In this document: piece after piece, positions 52,021 to 61,422 of the stretch
Position numbering within the stretch: the first letter of the stretch is position 1
Layout: each line of letters starts with the position of its first letter
Assembly: GCA_965214305.1 (NCBI GenBank)
Contig: OZ243949.1
Span: 1 to 64,000 of the forward strand
Reading direction: 5' to 3'
DNA length: 64,000 nucleotides
From: Azophilus sp965214305
GTDB lineage: Bacteria > Pseudomonadota > Gammaproteobacteria > Pseudomonadales > Azotimanducaceae
Program-made: the position numbers and the translations under genes
The notes under the pieces: generated by a model
What the model saw: only the letters and a program-made list of their open reading frames with translations
Told to the model about the DNA's origin: nothing
The model's database searches: none

Positions 52021-54564
52021 TCACTCCTCCAAAACCAGCGTCTCCCCAATCTGCCGCTCCTCAATCTCCGCCTCGCAATACGGAAAGCGCACCCACTGCT
52101 TGCGGCTATACAGTTCGGTTTGGTCGGCATGGTGGGGCGATTCGGGGTCGCTTGATTGGGAGGGCACGAGCAGGGTATCCGCCACCGGGCAGTGATCGTC
52201 GTTCCAAGTGACCGCTTGCAGATAGCTGTTGCCGGAGCGGGGGATATAGCGGCCTGCGTCGATGTCGAGTTTTGCCGAAATCGCGCCATAGATACCGGCT
52301 ACCGGATCGCCGCCGTGGATGGGAATGCGGTTGCCTTTGCGCTCGGCGAACTGCACTTCCCGCCAGGGTGCGTCGAGGGCGATACCGGCTTCCTCCAGCG
52401 TCATCACCGCATCGCTTAGCGCGGTTACGACCAGGTTGCGGTTGCGTGAGCGGTCGATGCCGCGGGGTGTGTTGAGCGGGTCCGCCGCATCAAAATCCAC
52501 CGCCCAGAACGAGCGCCTTGCAATAATCTGGTTGAACTCACTGCCGAGTTCCTTGTGTATCCCGCCCCAGAACTCGATGAACAGCTGGGCACCCCGGCTT
52601 TCCAACTCCACCTTGCGGTCCCAAAGGGCGAGCACCGCGCAGGCGCGCCGGGCACGCGCTTCGCTGGCATCGGCGCCGGCTAGCCCGGCGCAGATACGCA
52701 GCACATCGTCCAGCACAATCTCGGCGGCGTAAACCCGGTTTTGATACATGAATGCCTTCATCGACGCCAGGTTGAAACCGGGGGCGGGGTGCAAATCGTC
52801 GGTGGCGTCGCGTCGCTCCCGCACCATCAAATGCCCGATGCGGGTGCGCAGCGATTGTTGGGTGTTTTCGTGCCCAAGCCAGCCGAATACGATGGGAAAG
52901 CCGGTAAGGGGGTTGTCGGCGTTGCTCAGCCAATAGCTGTCGTTGCCGTTGCCGAGGTAGTCGGTGGTTGTCAGTTTTGGTCGAGCCTCAAAGCCGTAGA
53001 GATTCGAGCCGGGCGGGCTGTCCGCGTCTTCGCCCCATTCGCAGCTGGTGGTGCTGCCGTCAAGGGCGATTGCCGCATGGTTGGTGGCGTTGGCGATTAG
53101 GCGTCCGAGCACGCTGAGGCAGCCATCAAGCTGTGCTTGGGTAACGCGCGGAATGCGGGAAACCTCGCCGTAGAAAACCTCGCCGCCGCGATGGGCGGCC
53201 AAGGTGTGAAACAGGGGGTTGCCGATCTGTTTGAGCGCCTCCGAAAAGGCTTCCAGGGTGCGCGCCCGGCCCATGTCCAGATACTGATCGACGACCCGGG
53301 TATCGAGCGGCAGATTCGCGTCGCGCAGACTGAGCAGGTTGCCGTTGGCCAGCGGCCAGGTGCCGAACAATGGGCTGATTGCCGCCAAATTCAGAATTGG
53401 CCCGTAGTGGGAGCGGTAGAAGGTATGGGAGCGCTCTTCCAACGAACCGTCTTCGAGCCGGACGCTGATGGTTTCCTGCTCGGTGCTGATGTCACGCCAT
53501 TCGCCCTCATAGTTGTATTGCAGCGGGTTGCGCGGATTCAATTGCAACTCGTACAGGGTGAAGTGGCTGGCAAAGGAACTGGTGTGGGTCCAGGCCAGGT
53601 CGCCATTGAAACCGATAGCCACCCAAGGCACGCCGTGCAGAGCGACGCCGGCCACATCGTAGTTGCCGGGCACGGTCAGGTGCAGTTGGTGGAAGCCGCC
53701 CGCGCCGCTCCAGCCGCGGTGGGGGTTACCGAGTAGCAGCGCTTTGCCCGTTTGGCTTAGCTCTCGGCCCACGGCTAGGGCGTTGCTGCCGGTTGCGCCG
53801 AGGCCAAAGCCGCCGGCGTGGCGGCGCAGGGCGCGCTCCAGCGCTTGCCGCTGGTTGCTGTCATAGCCGAACATGGCGATGTCGTCGGGGCCATTGGCGG
53901 CAAAGATGGCGTTGCGCACGATAGCTAAGCCTGAACTGCCGGCGAGCGAGACGCGGGCGATGTGCATCCATACGTCCACCGCATCTATTTCATAAACCCA
54001 GTGTGCATCGCGGCAGCCGACATCGCCCGTAGGCAGATTCGCCACCCCGGTTTCCCGCAGATAGCGGTTCATGCCGGCCGCGAAGCCCGCCGCCAGGGGC
54101 AGTGCCTCGCCCGCCGCGTCGGCAAGCAGCCGGTCTTGGAATTCTTGCTTGGTACCGAGCATCAGACGCAGCACCAAATCCGCAACGACATTGCCCTCTT
54201 CTGCGCCTGCGCCGAAGAACTCCGCCGTGCGGCTGTTGGCGGAGACAATCGCCCGCATGGCAACGCAGAAGTTGTCTTGAGCGTAGGCGTAGCCGTAGCC
54301 GTAGCCGAGGCTGCCCCAGTCGTCGGCCCGGATGTGGGGAATGCCGTATTCGGTGCGGCGGATTTCGGCTTGGTAGCTCAATGCGGACGGCGCTGTTGGT
54401 ATCGCATCGGTTGCTGTTTCGGCATCATCGCCGCCCGCACAACCGGCTAGCGCCACCGCGAGCAGCATTGGCTGAATCGTCCGACGTGGGCGGGCTAAGT
54501 GGAAAGCGTACAAGATGCGGATCGGTCGGAGCCCATGCTCACGCCATATTAGCCTGTTGCCCAT
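52021..54564 (-). CDS. Penicillin acylase-family Ntn hydrolase, lipoprotein
   Basis: This is an 847-residue precursor. The N-terminal lipobox LAGC (about 40) suggests membrane anchoring. The family opening is RRTEYGIPHIRADDWGSLGYGYGYAYAQDN. The expected self-cleavage site is G-SNALAVG, giving an N-terminal Ser nucleophile. Motifs LLLGNPHRGW and IGFNGDLAWTHT follow. This branch includes acyl-homoserine-lactone acylases (PvdQ/QuiP) and beta-lactam acylases; the natural substrate is unknown. ATG 54564 was chosen as a compromise; the lipobox would also be used from a start closer to it. Confidence 0.85.
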   Translation of the reverse strand: MGNRLIWREHGLRPIRILYAFHLARPRRTIQPMLLAVALAGCAGGDDAETATDAIPTAPSALSYQAEIRRTEYGIPHIRADDWGSLGYGYGYAYAQDNFCVAMRAIVSANSRTAEFFGAGAEEGNVVADLVLRLMLGTKQEFQDRLLADAAGEALPLAAGFAAGMNRYLRETGVANLPTGDVGCRDAHWVYEIDAVDVWMHIARVSLAGSSGLAIVRNAIFAANGPDDIAMFGYDSNQRQALERALRRHAGGFGLGATGSNALAVGRELSQTGKALLLGNPHRGWSGAGGFHQLHLTVPGNYDVAGVALHGVPWVAIGFNGDLAWTHTSSFASHFTLYELQLNPRNPLQYNYEGEWRDISTEQETISVRLEDGSLEERSHTFYRSHYGPILNLAAISPLFGTWPLANGNLLSLRDANLPLDTRVVDQYLDMGRARTLEAFSEALKQIGNPLFHTLAAHRGGEVFYGEVSRIPRVTQAQLDGCLSVLGRLIANATNHAAIALDGSTTSCEWGEDADSPPGSNLYGFEARPKLTTTDYLGNGNDSYWLSNADNPLTGFPIVFGWLGHENTQQSLRTRIGHLMVRERRDATDDLHPAPGFNLASMKAFMYQNRVYAAEIVLDDVLRICAGLAGADASEARARRACAVLALWDRKVELESRGAQLFIEFWGGIHKELGSEFNQIIARRSFWAVDFDAADPLNTPRGIDRSRNRNLVVTALSDAVMTLEEAGIALDAPWREVQFAERKGNRIPIHGGDPVAGIYGAISAKLDIDAGRYIPRSGNSYLQAVTWNDDHCPVADTLLVPSQSSDPESPHHADQTELYSRKQWVRFPYCEAEIEERQIGETLVLEE

Positions 54565-54772
54565 CTTCGTATAAGCCCGGTAGTGGCTCGATTTCCATTT
54601 CCATCGCCGCGGAGCCCGCGCCATCGTCCACGCTCGGCATTAACCCCTACCGCTCCACCGGCAGTGATCCGGCCCCCGCTTGGCGCTTGGCGCGACAGTA
54701 AAAAACCCACAAGGGCGCGCCAAATCGCGTAACATTTGCGCCCCGGCCGTTAGCTGTGCGGTCGACCACGAT

Positions 54773-54885
<113 letters not shown>

Positions 54886-54899
54886 GCTCTTTCATTGCC

Positions 54900-54914
54900 A
54901 GCGGCTCGCCGAGA
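54900..54914 (+). repeat. Target-site duplication, left copy
   Basis: AGCGGCTCGCCGAGA directly flanks the left tip of the insertion sequence and is repeated exactly at 56391-56405. The next base (T) is also shared, so the boundary is uncertain by one base. Confidence 0.8.
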
Positions 54915-56390
54915 TGTTAGCCCAAAGCAGTAATGTCCCCTTTGCGCAAAGTTAAAGTGTCCCCTTTTTCATCGGGGAGGGGCTGTCTTGTCGAGTGCGG
55001 AGGTGTTGTTGAGCATGCGGGAGTCGGATCGGGCGGGAGTGATTCGCGATGTGGTGGAGAAGCGCCTGTCGCAGCGCGAGGCGGCGTTGCGGCTGCGGTT
55101 GAGTGTGCGCCAGGTGAAGCGCCTGGCGGCGCGCTACCGGGAGCGGGGCGCGGCAGGGCTGGTGTCGGGGCGGCGGGGCAAGCGGTCGAACAACGCGATC
55201 GACCCGGCGGTGCGCTGTGCGGCGCTGGACCTGGTTCGCGGGCGCTACCCGGATTTCGGTCCGACCCTCGCTTGCGAGAAGCTGGTGGAGGCGCACGGTT
55301 TCAAGCTGTCGGCGGAGACGCTGCGGGGCTGGATGATCGAAGACGGGCTGTGGCGGCCGAAGGCGCGTCGGGAGGCGCGCGCGCATCCGAGCCGGCCGCG
55401 CCGGGATTGCCTGGGCGATCTGGTGCAGATCGACGGTTCGCCGCACGACTGGTTCGAGGACCGGGGGCCGCGGTGCGCGCTGATCGTGTACGTGGACGAC
55501 GCGACGTCGCGGCTGCTGGCGATGGGGTTCTGGCCGGCGGAGACGACCGAGGCCTACATGGAGACGACGCGGGCGCATCTGGCGGCCCACGGGCGTCCGG
55601 TGGCGTACTACTCGGACCGCCACAGCATATTCCGGGTGAGCCTGCGGGGCCGGGAGGGTGGGTTGACGCAGTTCGGCCGGGCGCTGGGGACGCTGGACAT
55701 CGCGCCAATCCACGCCGGCAGTCCGCAGGCCAAGGGCCGGGTGGAGCGGGCCAACCGGACGCTGCAGGACCGGCTGGTGAAGGAGATGCGGCTGCGTGGC
55801 ATCTGCGGCATCGAGGCGGGGAACGCCTACCTGCCGGCGTTCATGGCGGACTACAACCGGCGTTTCGGCGTGGCGGCGCGCAACCCGGCGGACGCGCACC
55901 GGGCGGTGTTGCACAACGACCGGGAGCTGGATCTGATCCTGTGCGAGCAGCACGAACGCAAGCTGGCGAAGAACCTGTCGATCAGCTTCGAGGGCGACAC
56001 CTACCAGGTGACCGGGCAAGGCCGGGGCTACCGGCTGCGGGGTGCCGCGGTGACGGTGTGCAAGGGCTGGAACGGCGCGGTGGCTGTGCTGCGCGACGGC
56101 CGCGAGCTGCCGGTCGAGTTGCTTGCCGGGGGCGGGGATCCGCCGCCGGTTGAGGATGGGAAGAGCGTGCGGTCGCGGGTGGACAGGGTCAAGGCGCGGC
56201 AGCGGTCCCGGCCGGACTGGAAGCCGCCACCGGACCACCCCTGGCGACGCTCTTTCAAGACCGGCGCGGGGGCGGCCGCCGGATAGCCGCGGCGCGGCCT
56301 TGCGCTCCGGTCGCTACGCTCCCTCCGCGCAAGGCCGAAGGGGACATCTCTACTTTGGAGAAAAGGGGACATTTCTACTTTGCTTTGACA
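54915..56390 (+). mobile_element. ISNCY/IS1202-like insertion sequence
   Basis: A 1476-bp element with one transposase gene. Both ends start TGT and carry two tandem TGTCCCCTT boxes about 22 bp apart. The left end reads CAAAGCAGTAATGTCCCC and the right end complement CAAAGTAGAAATGTCCCC. It is bounded by a 15-bp direct repeat. Long target duplications of this kind are described for the IS1202 group. It sits between ffs and the rplM promoter. GC content appears higher than in the neighbouring genes. Confidence 0.85.
54988..56286 (+). CDS. ISNCY-type transposase
   Basis: This 432-residue transposase has an N-terminal helix-turn-helix (DVVEKRLSQREAALRLRLSVRQVKRL, about 21-46), an rve-type DDE core (LVQIDGSPHDWF, then ALIVYVDDATSRLLAMGF, then GSPQAKGRVERANRTLQ carrying the Glu) and a C-terminal beta domain (SISFEGDTYQVTG). 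The frame is intact, so the element may be active. The 54988 start (TTG or equivalent) follows GGGGAGGGG; ATG 55015 is the next choice. Confidence 0.9.
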   Translation: MSSAEVLLSMRESDRAGVIRDVVEKRLSQREAALRLRLSVRQVKRLAARYRERGAAGLVSGRRGKRSNNAIDPAVRCAALDLVRGRYPDFGPTLACEKLVEAHGFKLSAETLRGWMIEDGLWRPKARREARAHPSRPRRDCLGDLVQIDGSPHDWFEDRGPRCALIVYVDDATSRLLAMGFWPAETTEAYMETTRAHLAAHGRPVAYYSDRHSIFRVSLRGREGGLTQFGRALGTLDIAPIHAGSPQAKGRVERANRTLQDRLVKEMRLRGICGIEAGNAYLPAFMADYNRRFGVAARNPADAHRAVLHNDRELDLILCEQHERKLAKNLSISFEGDTYQVTGQGRGYRLRGAAVTVCKGWNGAVAVLRDGRELPVELLAGGGDPPPVEDGKSVRSRVDRVKARQRSRPDWKPPPDHPWRRSFKTGAGAAAG

Positions 56391-56405
56391 AGCGGCTCGC
56401 CGAGA
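56391..56405 (+). repeat. Target-site duplication, right copy
   Basis: AGCGGCTCGCCGAGA is identical to 54900-54914. It ends one base before the -35 box of the rplM promoter. Confidence 0.8.
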
Positions 56406-56434
56406 TTGTCAAAACCATAGCCAATCGTTAACAT
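56406..56434 (+). promoter_or_regulatory. Promoter of the rplM-rpsI operon
   Basis: TTGTCA at 56406-56411, a 17-bp spacer and TAACAT at 56429-56434. The rplM start is at 56560, leaving a leader of about 120 nt with small stems that could carry L13 feedback control. The insertion sequence ends right beside the -35, yet the duplicated target restores the original upstream bases. Confidence 0.55.
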
Positions 56435-56559
56435 GCGCGGCTTCGCAAATCCGGCGCGGCCGCAACGGCAGCGACGCCACCATCCGGTACGCCGGAGAGC
56501 AACGTAGCGGCGTTTGCCTGATTGACGGCCACTGTCGGCGTACAAGAGGTTGCCAAGCC

Positions 56560-56988
56560 ATGAAAACCCTGAGTATGCGCGCCCAGGACGTGCAACGTTC
56601 GTGGTATGTCGTGGACGCCGAGAACCGCACACTCGGGCGGCTCGCAACGGCCATTGCGCATCGGCTGCGTGGCAAACACAAACCGGAATATACCCCGCAT
56701 GTGGACACGGGCGACTACATCATCGTGGTCAATGCCGAGAAAGTGCGGGTTACCGGTAACAAGGAAATGGGCAAGATCTACCATCGGCACAGCGGCTACC
56801 CGGGCGGCATCAAGGCAACCAGCCTCAACAGGCTGCGCCAAACCCACCCCGAGCGCATCCTCGAAAAAGCGGTGAAGGGCATGCTGCCAAGAAATCCGCT
56901 GGGGCGCGCCATGTTCCGTAAACTGAAGGTCTACGCTGGCCCGCAACACCCCCACGCGGCTCAACAACCCCGGCCCATTGAAATCTGA
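56560..56988 (+). CDS. rplM: Large-subunit ribosomal protein L13
   Basis: This 142-residue protein shows the L13 landmarks DVQRSWYVVDAENRTLGRLAT, DTGDYIIVVNAEKVRVTGNK, and MLPRNPLGRAMFRKLKVYAG. ATG 56560 is preceded by AAGAGG. It is followed 10 bp later by rpsI, the universal pairing. Confidence 0.97.
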   Translation: MKTLSMRAQDVQRSWYVVDAENRTLGRLATAIAHRLRGKHKPEYTPHVDTGDYIIVVNAEKVRVTGNKEMGKIYHRHSGYPGGIKATSLNRLRQTHPERILEKAVKGMLPRNPLGRAMFRKLKVYAGPQHPHAAQQPRPIEI

Positions 56989-56998
56989 CGGAGCAATC

Positions 56999-57391
56999 GT
57001 GGCAAGCGAAACGAACTATGGTACCGGCCGGCGCAAGACCGCCGCGGCACGGGTTTTCATTGGCTCCGGAACGGGCAAAATCACCGTCAACTCGCAACCA
57101 CTCGATCGTTATTTCGGGCGCGAAACGGCACGCATGATCGTGCGGCAGCCACTTGAGGTGGCGGAGCTGTCCGACCAGCTGGATATCCGGGTGACGGTGC
57201 GCGGCGGCGGCAATTCGGGCCAGGCTGGCGCCATCCGCCACGGCATCGCCCGGGCCCTGGTGCAACAGGACGAGACACTGCGCCAGCCGCTGCGCCAAGC
57301 GGGGTTCCTCACTCGCGACGCCCGCGAGGTGGAACGCAAAAAGGTGGGTTTGCGCAAGGCGCGTAAGCGTCCGCAGTACTCCAAGCGTTGA
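56999..57391 (+). CDS. rpsI: Small-subunit ribosomal protein S9
   Basis: This 130-residue protein has YGTGRRKTAAARVFI near the start and the C-terminal RKKVGLRKARKRPQYSKR that reaches the ribosomal P site. The GTG start at 56999 is preceded by GGAG. A longer ATG frame (56978) would overlap rplM and add seven non-family residues. Confidence 0.96.
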   Translation: MASETNYGTGRRKTAAARVFIGSGTGKITVNSQPLDRYFGRETARMIVRQPLEVAELSDQLDIRVTVRGGGNSGQAGAIRHGIARALVQQDETLRQPLRQAGFLTRDAREVERKKVGLRKARKRPQYSKR

Positions 57392-57441
57392 GCATGCCGG
57401 CGAGAGCAGACAGCCGCCACGGGCGGCGGGAGACCTAAGCT

Positions 57442-58083
57442 TTGTGCAACGATACGGCCGATAAACCCGGCCCGGGCGCAGAGCGCGGGCTCGGCGCGAA
57501 TCGCAAGCGGCGCAACTTCCTGGTTGGCGCCACCGCCACCATAGGCGGGGCTGGCGTCATTGGCGCGGCGGTGCCGTTCGTCCGTTCCTGGTTGCCCAGC
57601 GCCAAAGCACGGGCGGCGGGTGCGCCGGTTAAGCTGGATATCTCACAACTGCGGCCCGGCGACATCTATGGCCCCATCCCGGCTTGGCGCGGCAAGCCGG
57701 TCTTTGTTGTCAAACGCGACGAAGCCGCCATCGAGCACCTCAAGCAGGCCAACGACGGTTTGGCGGACGAGCACTCCGACAACCTTGAAATGCAACCCGA
57801 ATACGCCCGCAACCCTTGGCGTTCGAAGCGCCCCGACATCGGCGTTTATCTCGGCCTCTGTACCCATCTCGGCTGTTCACCCAAGTTCCACGGGGCAATA
57901 AGGCCCGAACCCTTCGATGCCAATTGGCAGGGCGGTTTCTTCTGCCCCTGCCACGGCTCCCGCTTTGATCTGGCCGGCCGCGTTGTCAAGGCCGTGCCGG
58001 CACCGGATAACCTGGAAGTACCACCCTATCGGTTCGAGTCGGATACGGTAATCGTCATCGGTGAAGACGGGGAGACCGCCTGA
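57442..58083 (+). CDS. petA: Ubiquinol-cytochrome c reductase Rieske iron-sulphur subunit
   Basis: This 213-residue protein has an N-terminal twin-arginine-type anchor (RRNFLVGATATIGGAGVIG), then the Rieske domain. The cluster ligands lie in CTHLGCSP (about 141-148) and CPCHGSRFD (about 171-179). The start is TTG 57442, 9 nt after GGGAG; I see no ATG or GTG nearby in frame. The stop overlaps the petB ATG. Confidence 0.94.
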   Translation: MCNDTADKPGPGAERGLGANRKRRNFLVGATATIGGAGVIGAAVPFVRSWLPSAKARAAGAPVKLDISQLRPGDIYGPIPAWRGKPVFVVKRDEAAIEHLKQANDGLADEHSDNLEMQPEYARNPWRSKRPDIGVYLGLCTHLGCSPKFHGAIRPEPFDANWQGGFFCPCHGSRFDLAGRVVKAVPAPDNLEVPPYRFESDTVIVIGEDGETA

Positions 58084-59345
58084 TGGCGCAGCGTCAAGGC
58101 CGGGTTGCAAAGAATTTGCGCTCGTTCGTCGGCTGGCTGGACGAACGCTTTCCGGCGACGGAAACCTGGGAATACCATCTTTCCAAGTACTACGCGCCAA
58201 AAAACCACAATTTCTGGTATCTGATGGGATGGCTGGCCACGCTCATCCTGGTGATGCAGTTGGTCACCGGCCTGTGGTTGACCATGAGCTATGTGCCGAG
58301 CGGGGAGGGGGCCTTTGCCTCGGTCGAGTACATCATGCGCGATGTCGAATTTGGCTGGCTGTTGCGCTATCTACACTCCACCGGCGCGTCGGCCTTCTTC
58401 GTCATCGTCTATCTGCACATGTTTCGCGGCCTCATGTACGGCTCGTATCGCAAACCGAGGGAACTGTTGTGGCTCATTGGCATGGCCATCTATCTGGTGC
58501 TGATGGCGGAGGGCTTCTTCGGTTATCTGTTGCCCTGGGGCAATATGTCCTATTGGGGTGCCCAGGTGATCGTATCCCTGGTGGGTGCCATTCCCTTCGT
58601 CGGGCCGGATCTCATGGAATGGCTGCGCGGCGATTATCTGATGTCCGATATCACGCTGAACCGGTTCTTCGCTCTGCATGTCATCGCCCTGCCGCTCCTT
58701 TTAGTGGCTTTGGTATTCCTCCATTTCGTGGCGCTACACCATGTCGGCTCCACCGCCCCGAACGGCGTTGATATCAAGAAGTTCAAGGACGCCACCGGCA
58801 AACCGCTCGACGGCGTGCCCTTTTGGCCCTATACGGTCACGCACGACGTACACGCCACGGTGGTGTTTCTCTTTCTGTTCTGCGCGGTGGTTTTCTTTGC
58901 GCCGGAGCTGGGCGGCTACTTCCTGGAAAAGCCGAACTTCGAGATGGCCGACCCGTTGAAAACGCCGGAGCACATCGCCCCGGTTTGGTACTACACCCCG
59001 TTTTACGCCATGTTGCGCGCCGCCACCTTCCCGCTGTTCGGGGTGCCGGCCAAATTCTGGGGCCTGGTGGTGATGGTCGGCGCCATTGCGCTGCCCGCCT
59101 TCTTGCCCTGGCTCGATAAGAGCAAGGTTGCGCCGATACGCTACAAGGGCGCCATTTCCAAACTCATGTTGGCGCTCTTTGTGGTCAGTTTCTTCATTCT
59201 CGGCTATTTGGGCATGGTGCCGCCGTCGCCGCTCGCCACCGTGCTATCGCAGATATGCACGGTGCTCTACTTCGCCTACTTCGTGTTGATGCCCTGGTAT
59301 ACGCGGGTGGAGCAAACCAAGCCCGTGCCGGAGCGGATTACCTGA
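58083..59345 (+). CDS. petB: Cytochrome b of the bc1 complex
   Basis: This 420-residue integral protein has eight membrane helices, haem-ligand His residues in LHSTGASAFFVIVYLHMFRG and FFALHVIALPLLLVALVFLHFVALHHVG, and the quinol-site motif near PEHIAPVWYYTPFYAML (PVWYY for PEWYF). It is slightly longer than mitochondrial cytochrome b because of a bacterial C-terminal extension. The ATG overlaps the petA stop by one base. Confidence 0.95.
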   Translation: MAQRQGRVAKNLRSFVGWLDERFPATETWEYHLSKYYAPKNHNFWYLMGWLATLILVMQLVTGLWLTMSYVPSGEGAFASVEYIMRDVEFGWLLRYLHSTGASAFFVIVYLHMFRGLMYGSYRKPRELLWLIGMAIYLVLMAEGFFGYLLPWGNMSYWGAQVIVSLVGAIPFVGPDLMEWLRGDYLMSDITLNRFFALHVIALPLLLVALVFLHFVALHHVGSTAPNGVDIKKFKDATGKPLDGVPFWPYTVTHDVHATVVFLFLFCAVVFFAPELGGYFLEKPNFEMADPLKTPEHIAPVWYYTPFYAMLRAATFPLFGVPAKFWGLVVMVGAIALPAFLPWLDKSKVAPIRYKGAISKLMLALFVVSFFILGYLGMVPPSPLATVLSQICTVLYFAYFVLMPWYTRVEQTKPVPERIT

Positions 59346-59443
59346 CCCCCGTGTTCGCCGCCAAGACAAGGGGGCAGAAGCCCTACCGGGCGGGCCGGCA
59401 CCGCGACGCCCCCGCAACGAAGGTTGTGCTGTACGGGTTGACG

Positions 59444-60175
59444 ATGCGCCGCTGCCTCGGCTGGTTGCTGATTGCCGTCGCGGCCTTGTCGGCCAATGCG
59501 GCCTTGTCGGCACAAAGCAATTGGCCCATGCAGGCGATGACACCCGATTTGACCGATCAGCCCTCTTTACAACGCGGCTTGCGGCTCTACGCCAACTATT
59601 GCCTTGCCTGCCACTCCCTGCGTTTCCAGCGTTATGAGCGCACCGCCGACGATCTGGGCATTCCACAGGATGTGGCGCTCGACAGCATCGTCTTCACCGG
59701 CCAAAAAATCGGTGAGCTGATGACCACGGCGATGGATGCGGACCAAGCGCGCAATTGGTTCGGTGCGCCGGCACCGGATCTCACCATGGTGGCCCGGGTG
59801 CGCAGCCCGGAGTGGCTATACAACTATCTCAAAACTTTCTACGTTGATGAAACGCGGCCCTTCGGGGTGAACAACAAGGTTTTCGAGAACGTTGGGATGC
59901 CGCATGTGTTGCTCGATTTACAGGGTGTGCAACGCGATATGTGCCCGTCGGGCGCACAGGACTGCCACGCATTGGCGATCGATGCGGGCACCGGGCTTTA
60001 CTCTGCCGAGGAATACGATCAGGCGGTCTACGACCTCGTCAACTTCCTGTTCTATGTCGGCGAACCGATACGCTCGGACCGGCAACGTTTGGGCGTCTAT
60101 GTGTTGCTCTTTCTCGCCTTTCTCGGCGTTTTCACTTGGTTATTGAACCGGGAGTTTTGGAAAGACATCCACTAG
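59444..60175 (+). CDS. petC: Cytochrome c1 of the bc1 complex
   Basis: This 243-residue protein has a signal peptide (CLGWLLIAVAALSANAALSA), the haem c site CLACH (about 47-51), the axial-Met region VGMPHVLLDLQG and a C-terminal membrane anchor (LGVYVLLFLAFLGVFTWLL). The start is ATG 59444, not the longer frame, because the signal peptide then begins at once. Confidence 0.94.
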   Translation: MRRCLGWLLIAVAALSANAALSAQSNWPMQAMTPDLTDQPSLQRGLRLYANYCLACHSLRFQRYERTADDLGIPQDVALDSIVFTGQKIGELMTTAMDADQARNWFGAPAPDLTMVARVRSPEWLYNYLKTFYVDETRPFGVNNKVFENVGMPHVLLDLQGVQRDMCPSGAQDCHALAIDAGTGLYSAEEYDQAVYDLVNFLFYVGEPIRSDRQRLGVYVLLFLAFLGVFTWLLNREFWKDIH

Positions 60176-60210
60176 TCCTTGGTGTTCGCCCGCCGAACCC
60201 GGAAAAATCC

Positions 60211-60843
60211 ATGAACCTGATTACCAGACGATCCTCCATGACCCTGTTCTCCGATGCCCGGGATCACTATTCCCATCGTGTGCGCATGGTGTTGGCGGAA
60301 AAAAGCGTCACCGTGGATATTGAAGATATCGACCCGAAGCGCAAACCCCAGGAGTTGATTGAAATCAGCCCCTACAACAGCTTGCCGGTGTTGGCCGACC
60401 GCGACCTCGTGCTCTATGAGGCCAATGTGATCATGGAGTATCTCGACGAGCGCTTTCCGCATCCGCCGCTATTGCCGGTTTATCCGGTGCAGCGCGCGCT
60501 CTCCAGGCTTTGGATCATCCGTGTCGAGAGGGAATGGAGCGGCCGGCTCAATGTGTTGATGTCCGGCAAGGGCCGCGAATCGGTGCGCAGCCGCGCGCGC
60601 GAGGAATTGCGCGAAAGCATCATCGGCGTGGCGCCGATATTCGGTGAAAAAGCCTTTTTCATGAACGACGAGTTCACCTTGGTTGATTGCTGCGTGGCGC
60701 CGATTTTTTGGCGACTGGAAGCGGTTGGCATCAGCCTTCCCGAGCGTTCGACGCGGGCACTGCAAAAATATATGGACATGATCTTCGACCGGCCATCGTT
60801 CCGCGCAAGCCTAACCGAGACCGAATTGGAGATGCGGGACTAG
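60211..60843 (+). CDS. sspA: Stringent starvation protein A
   Basis: This 210-residue glutathione S-transferase-fold protein binds RNA polymerase and aids stress and phage-type promoters. It has the thioredoxin-fold start MTLFSDARDHYSHRVRMVLAEK, then ISPYNSLPVLADRDLVLYEANVIMEYLDERFPHPPLLP, both highly conserved in SspA. ATG 60211 adds nine residues to an alternative start at 60238. sspB, its usual downstream partner, is not present. Confidence 0.93.
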   Translation: MNLITRRSSMTLFSDARDHYSHRVRMVLAEKSVTVDIEDIDPKRKPQELIEISPYNSLPVLADRDLVLYEANVIMEYLDERFPHPPLLPVYPVQRALSRLWIIRVEREWSGRLNVLMSGKGRESVRSRAREELRESIIGVAPIFGEKAFFMNDEFTLVDCCVAPIFWRLEAVGISLPERSTRALQKYMDMIFDRPSFRASLTETELEMRD

Positions 60844-60861
60844 GCTCCCAGCCCGCATAAT

Positions 60862-61422
60862 TCAGTCGAGATAGTCAAAAATCCGCACGATCTTCTGCAC
60901 ACCGAAGACCGTCAACGTCACCCGCACCGCCGCTTCCGCCTCCGCCCGGCTGAGCCTGCCGATGAGATAGACCACGCCGTTTTCGGTTTGCACCTTCATT
61001 TTACGGCCCGGTACGTCCTCGGCCAGAACCAACTGCGTCTTCACCTTGCCCGTCAGCCAGCGGTCATTGCTGCGCGCGACGTGGGAGGTGGGCCCGCCAA
61101 CGCTGATCTCGTTGTGTACCTCGCGCACCTTGGCGATACCCTGGGTGATGGTTTGCGCCTTGTCTTTCAGTGCCTCGCTGGATACCTGGCCGAGCAATAA
61201 CACCAGGCCGTTGTAGCTGGTGACCACAAGATGGGCTTTTTCCAATTCCGGGACGGCTTGCCGAATCTCCCGCTCAATGACTTTCTCCAGCACCTCGTCG
61301 TCGATTTGAGCACCGGGGGTGCGCACCCTGGGGTCGTCGGAAAAGCTGGCGCAGGCGGAAAGCGCGAATGCCACGAGCAGCCAGGCGGCGGTGTTTTTGC
61401 GGTTTGTGTCAGAAAGAGTCAT
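60862..61422 (-). CDS. dolP: BON-domain outer-membrane lipoprotein (DolP/YraP-like)
   Basis: This 186-residue lipoprotein has lipobox LSAC (Cys about 24) and two BON domains (about 45-110 and 120-186), the second ending RVTLTVFGVQKIVRIFDYLD. It fits DolP, which guards outer-membrane integrity and septal cell-wall splitting. Its start overlaps the yraN stop by 14 nt. In E. coli diaA lies between these genes; here it does not. Confidence 0.88.
   Translation of the reverse strand: MTLSDTNRKNTAAWLLVAFALSACASFSDDPRVRTPGAQIDDEVLEKVIEREIRQAVPELEKAHLVVTSYNGLVLLLGQVSSEALKDKAQTITQGIAKVREVHNEISVGGPTSHVARSNDRWLTGKVKTQLVLAEDVPGRKMKVQTENGVVYLIGRLSRAEAEAAVRVTLTVFGVQKIVRIFDYLD

Noticed and set aside
54933..56153. 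406-codon plus-strand frame and 428-codon minus-strand frame over the transposase
   Set aside because: Glycine/alanine- or arginine/proline-rich shadows of the DDE transposase frame.
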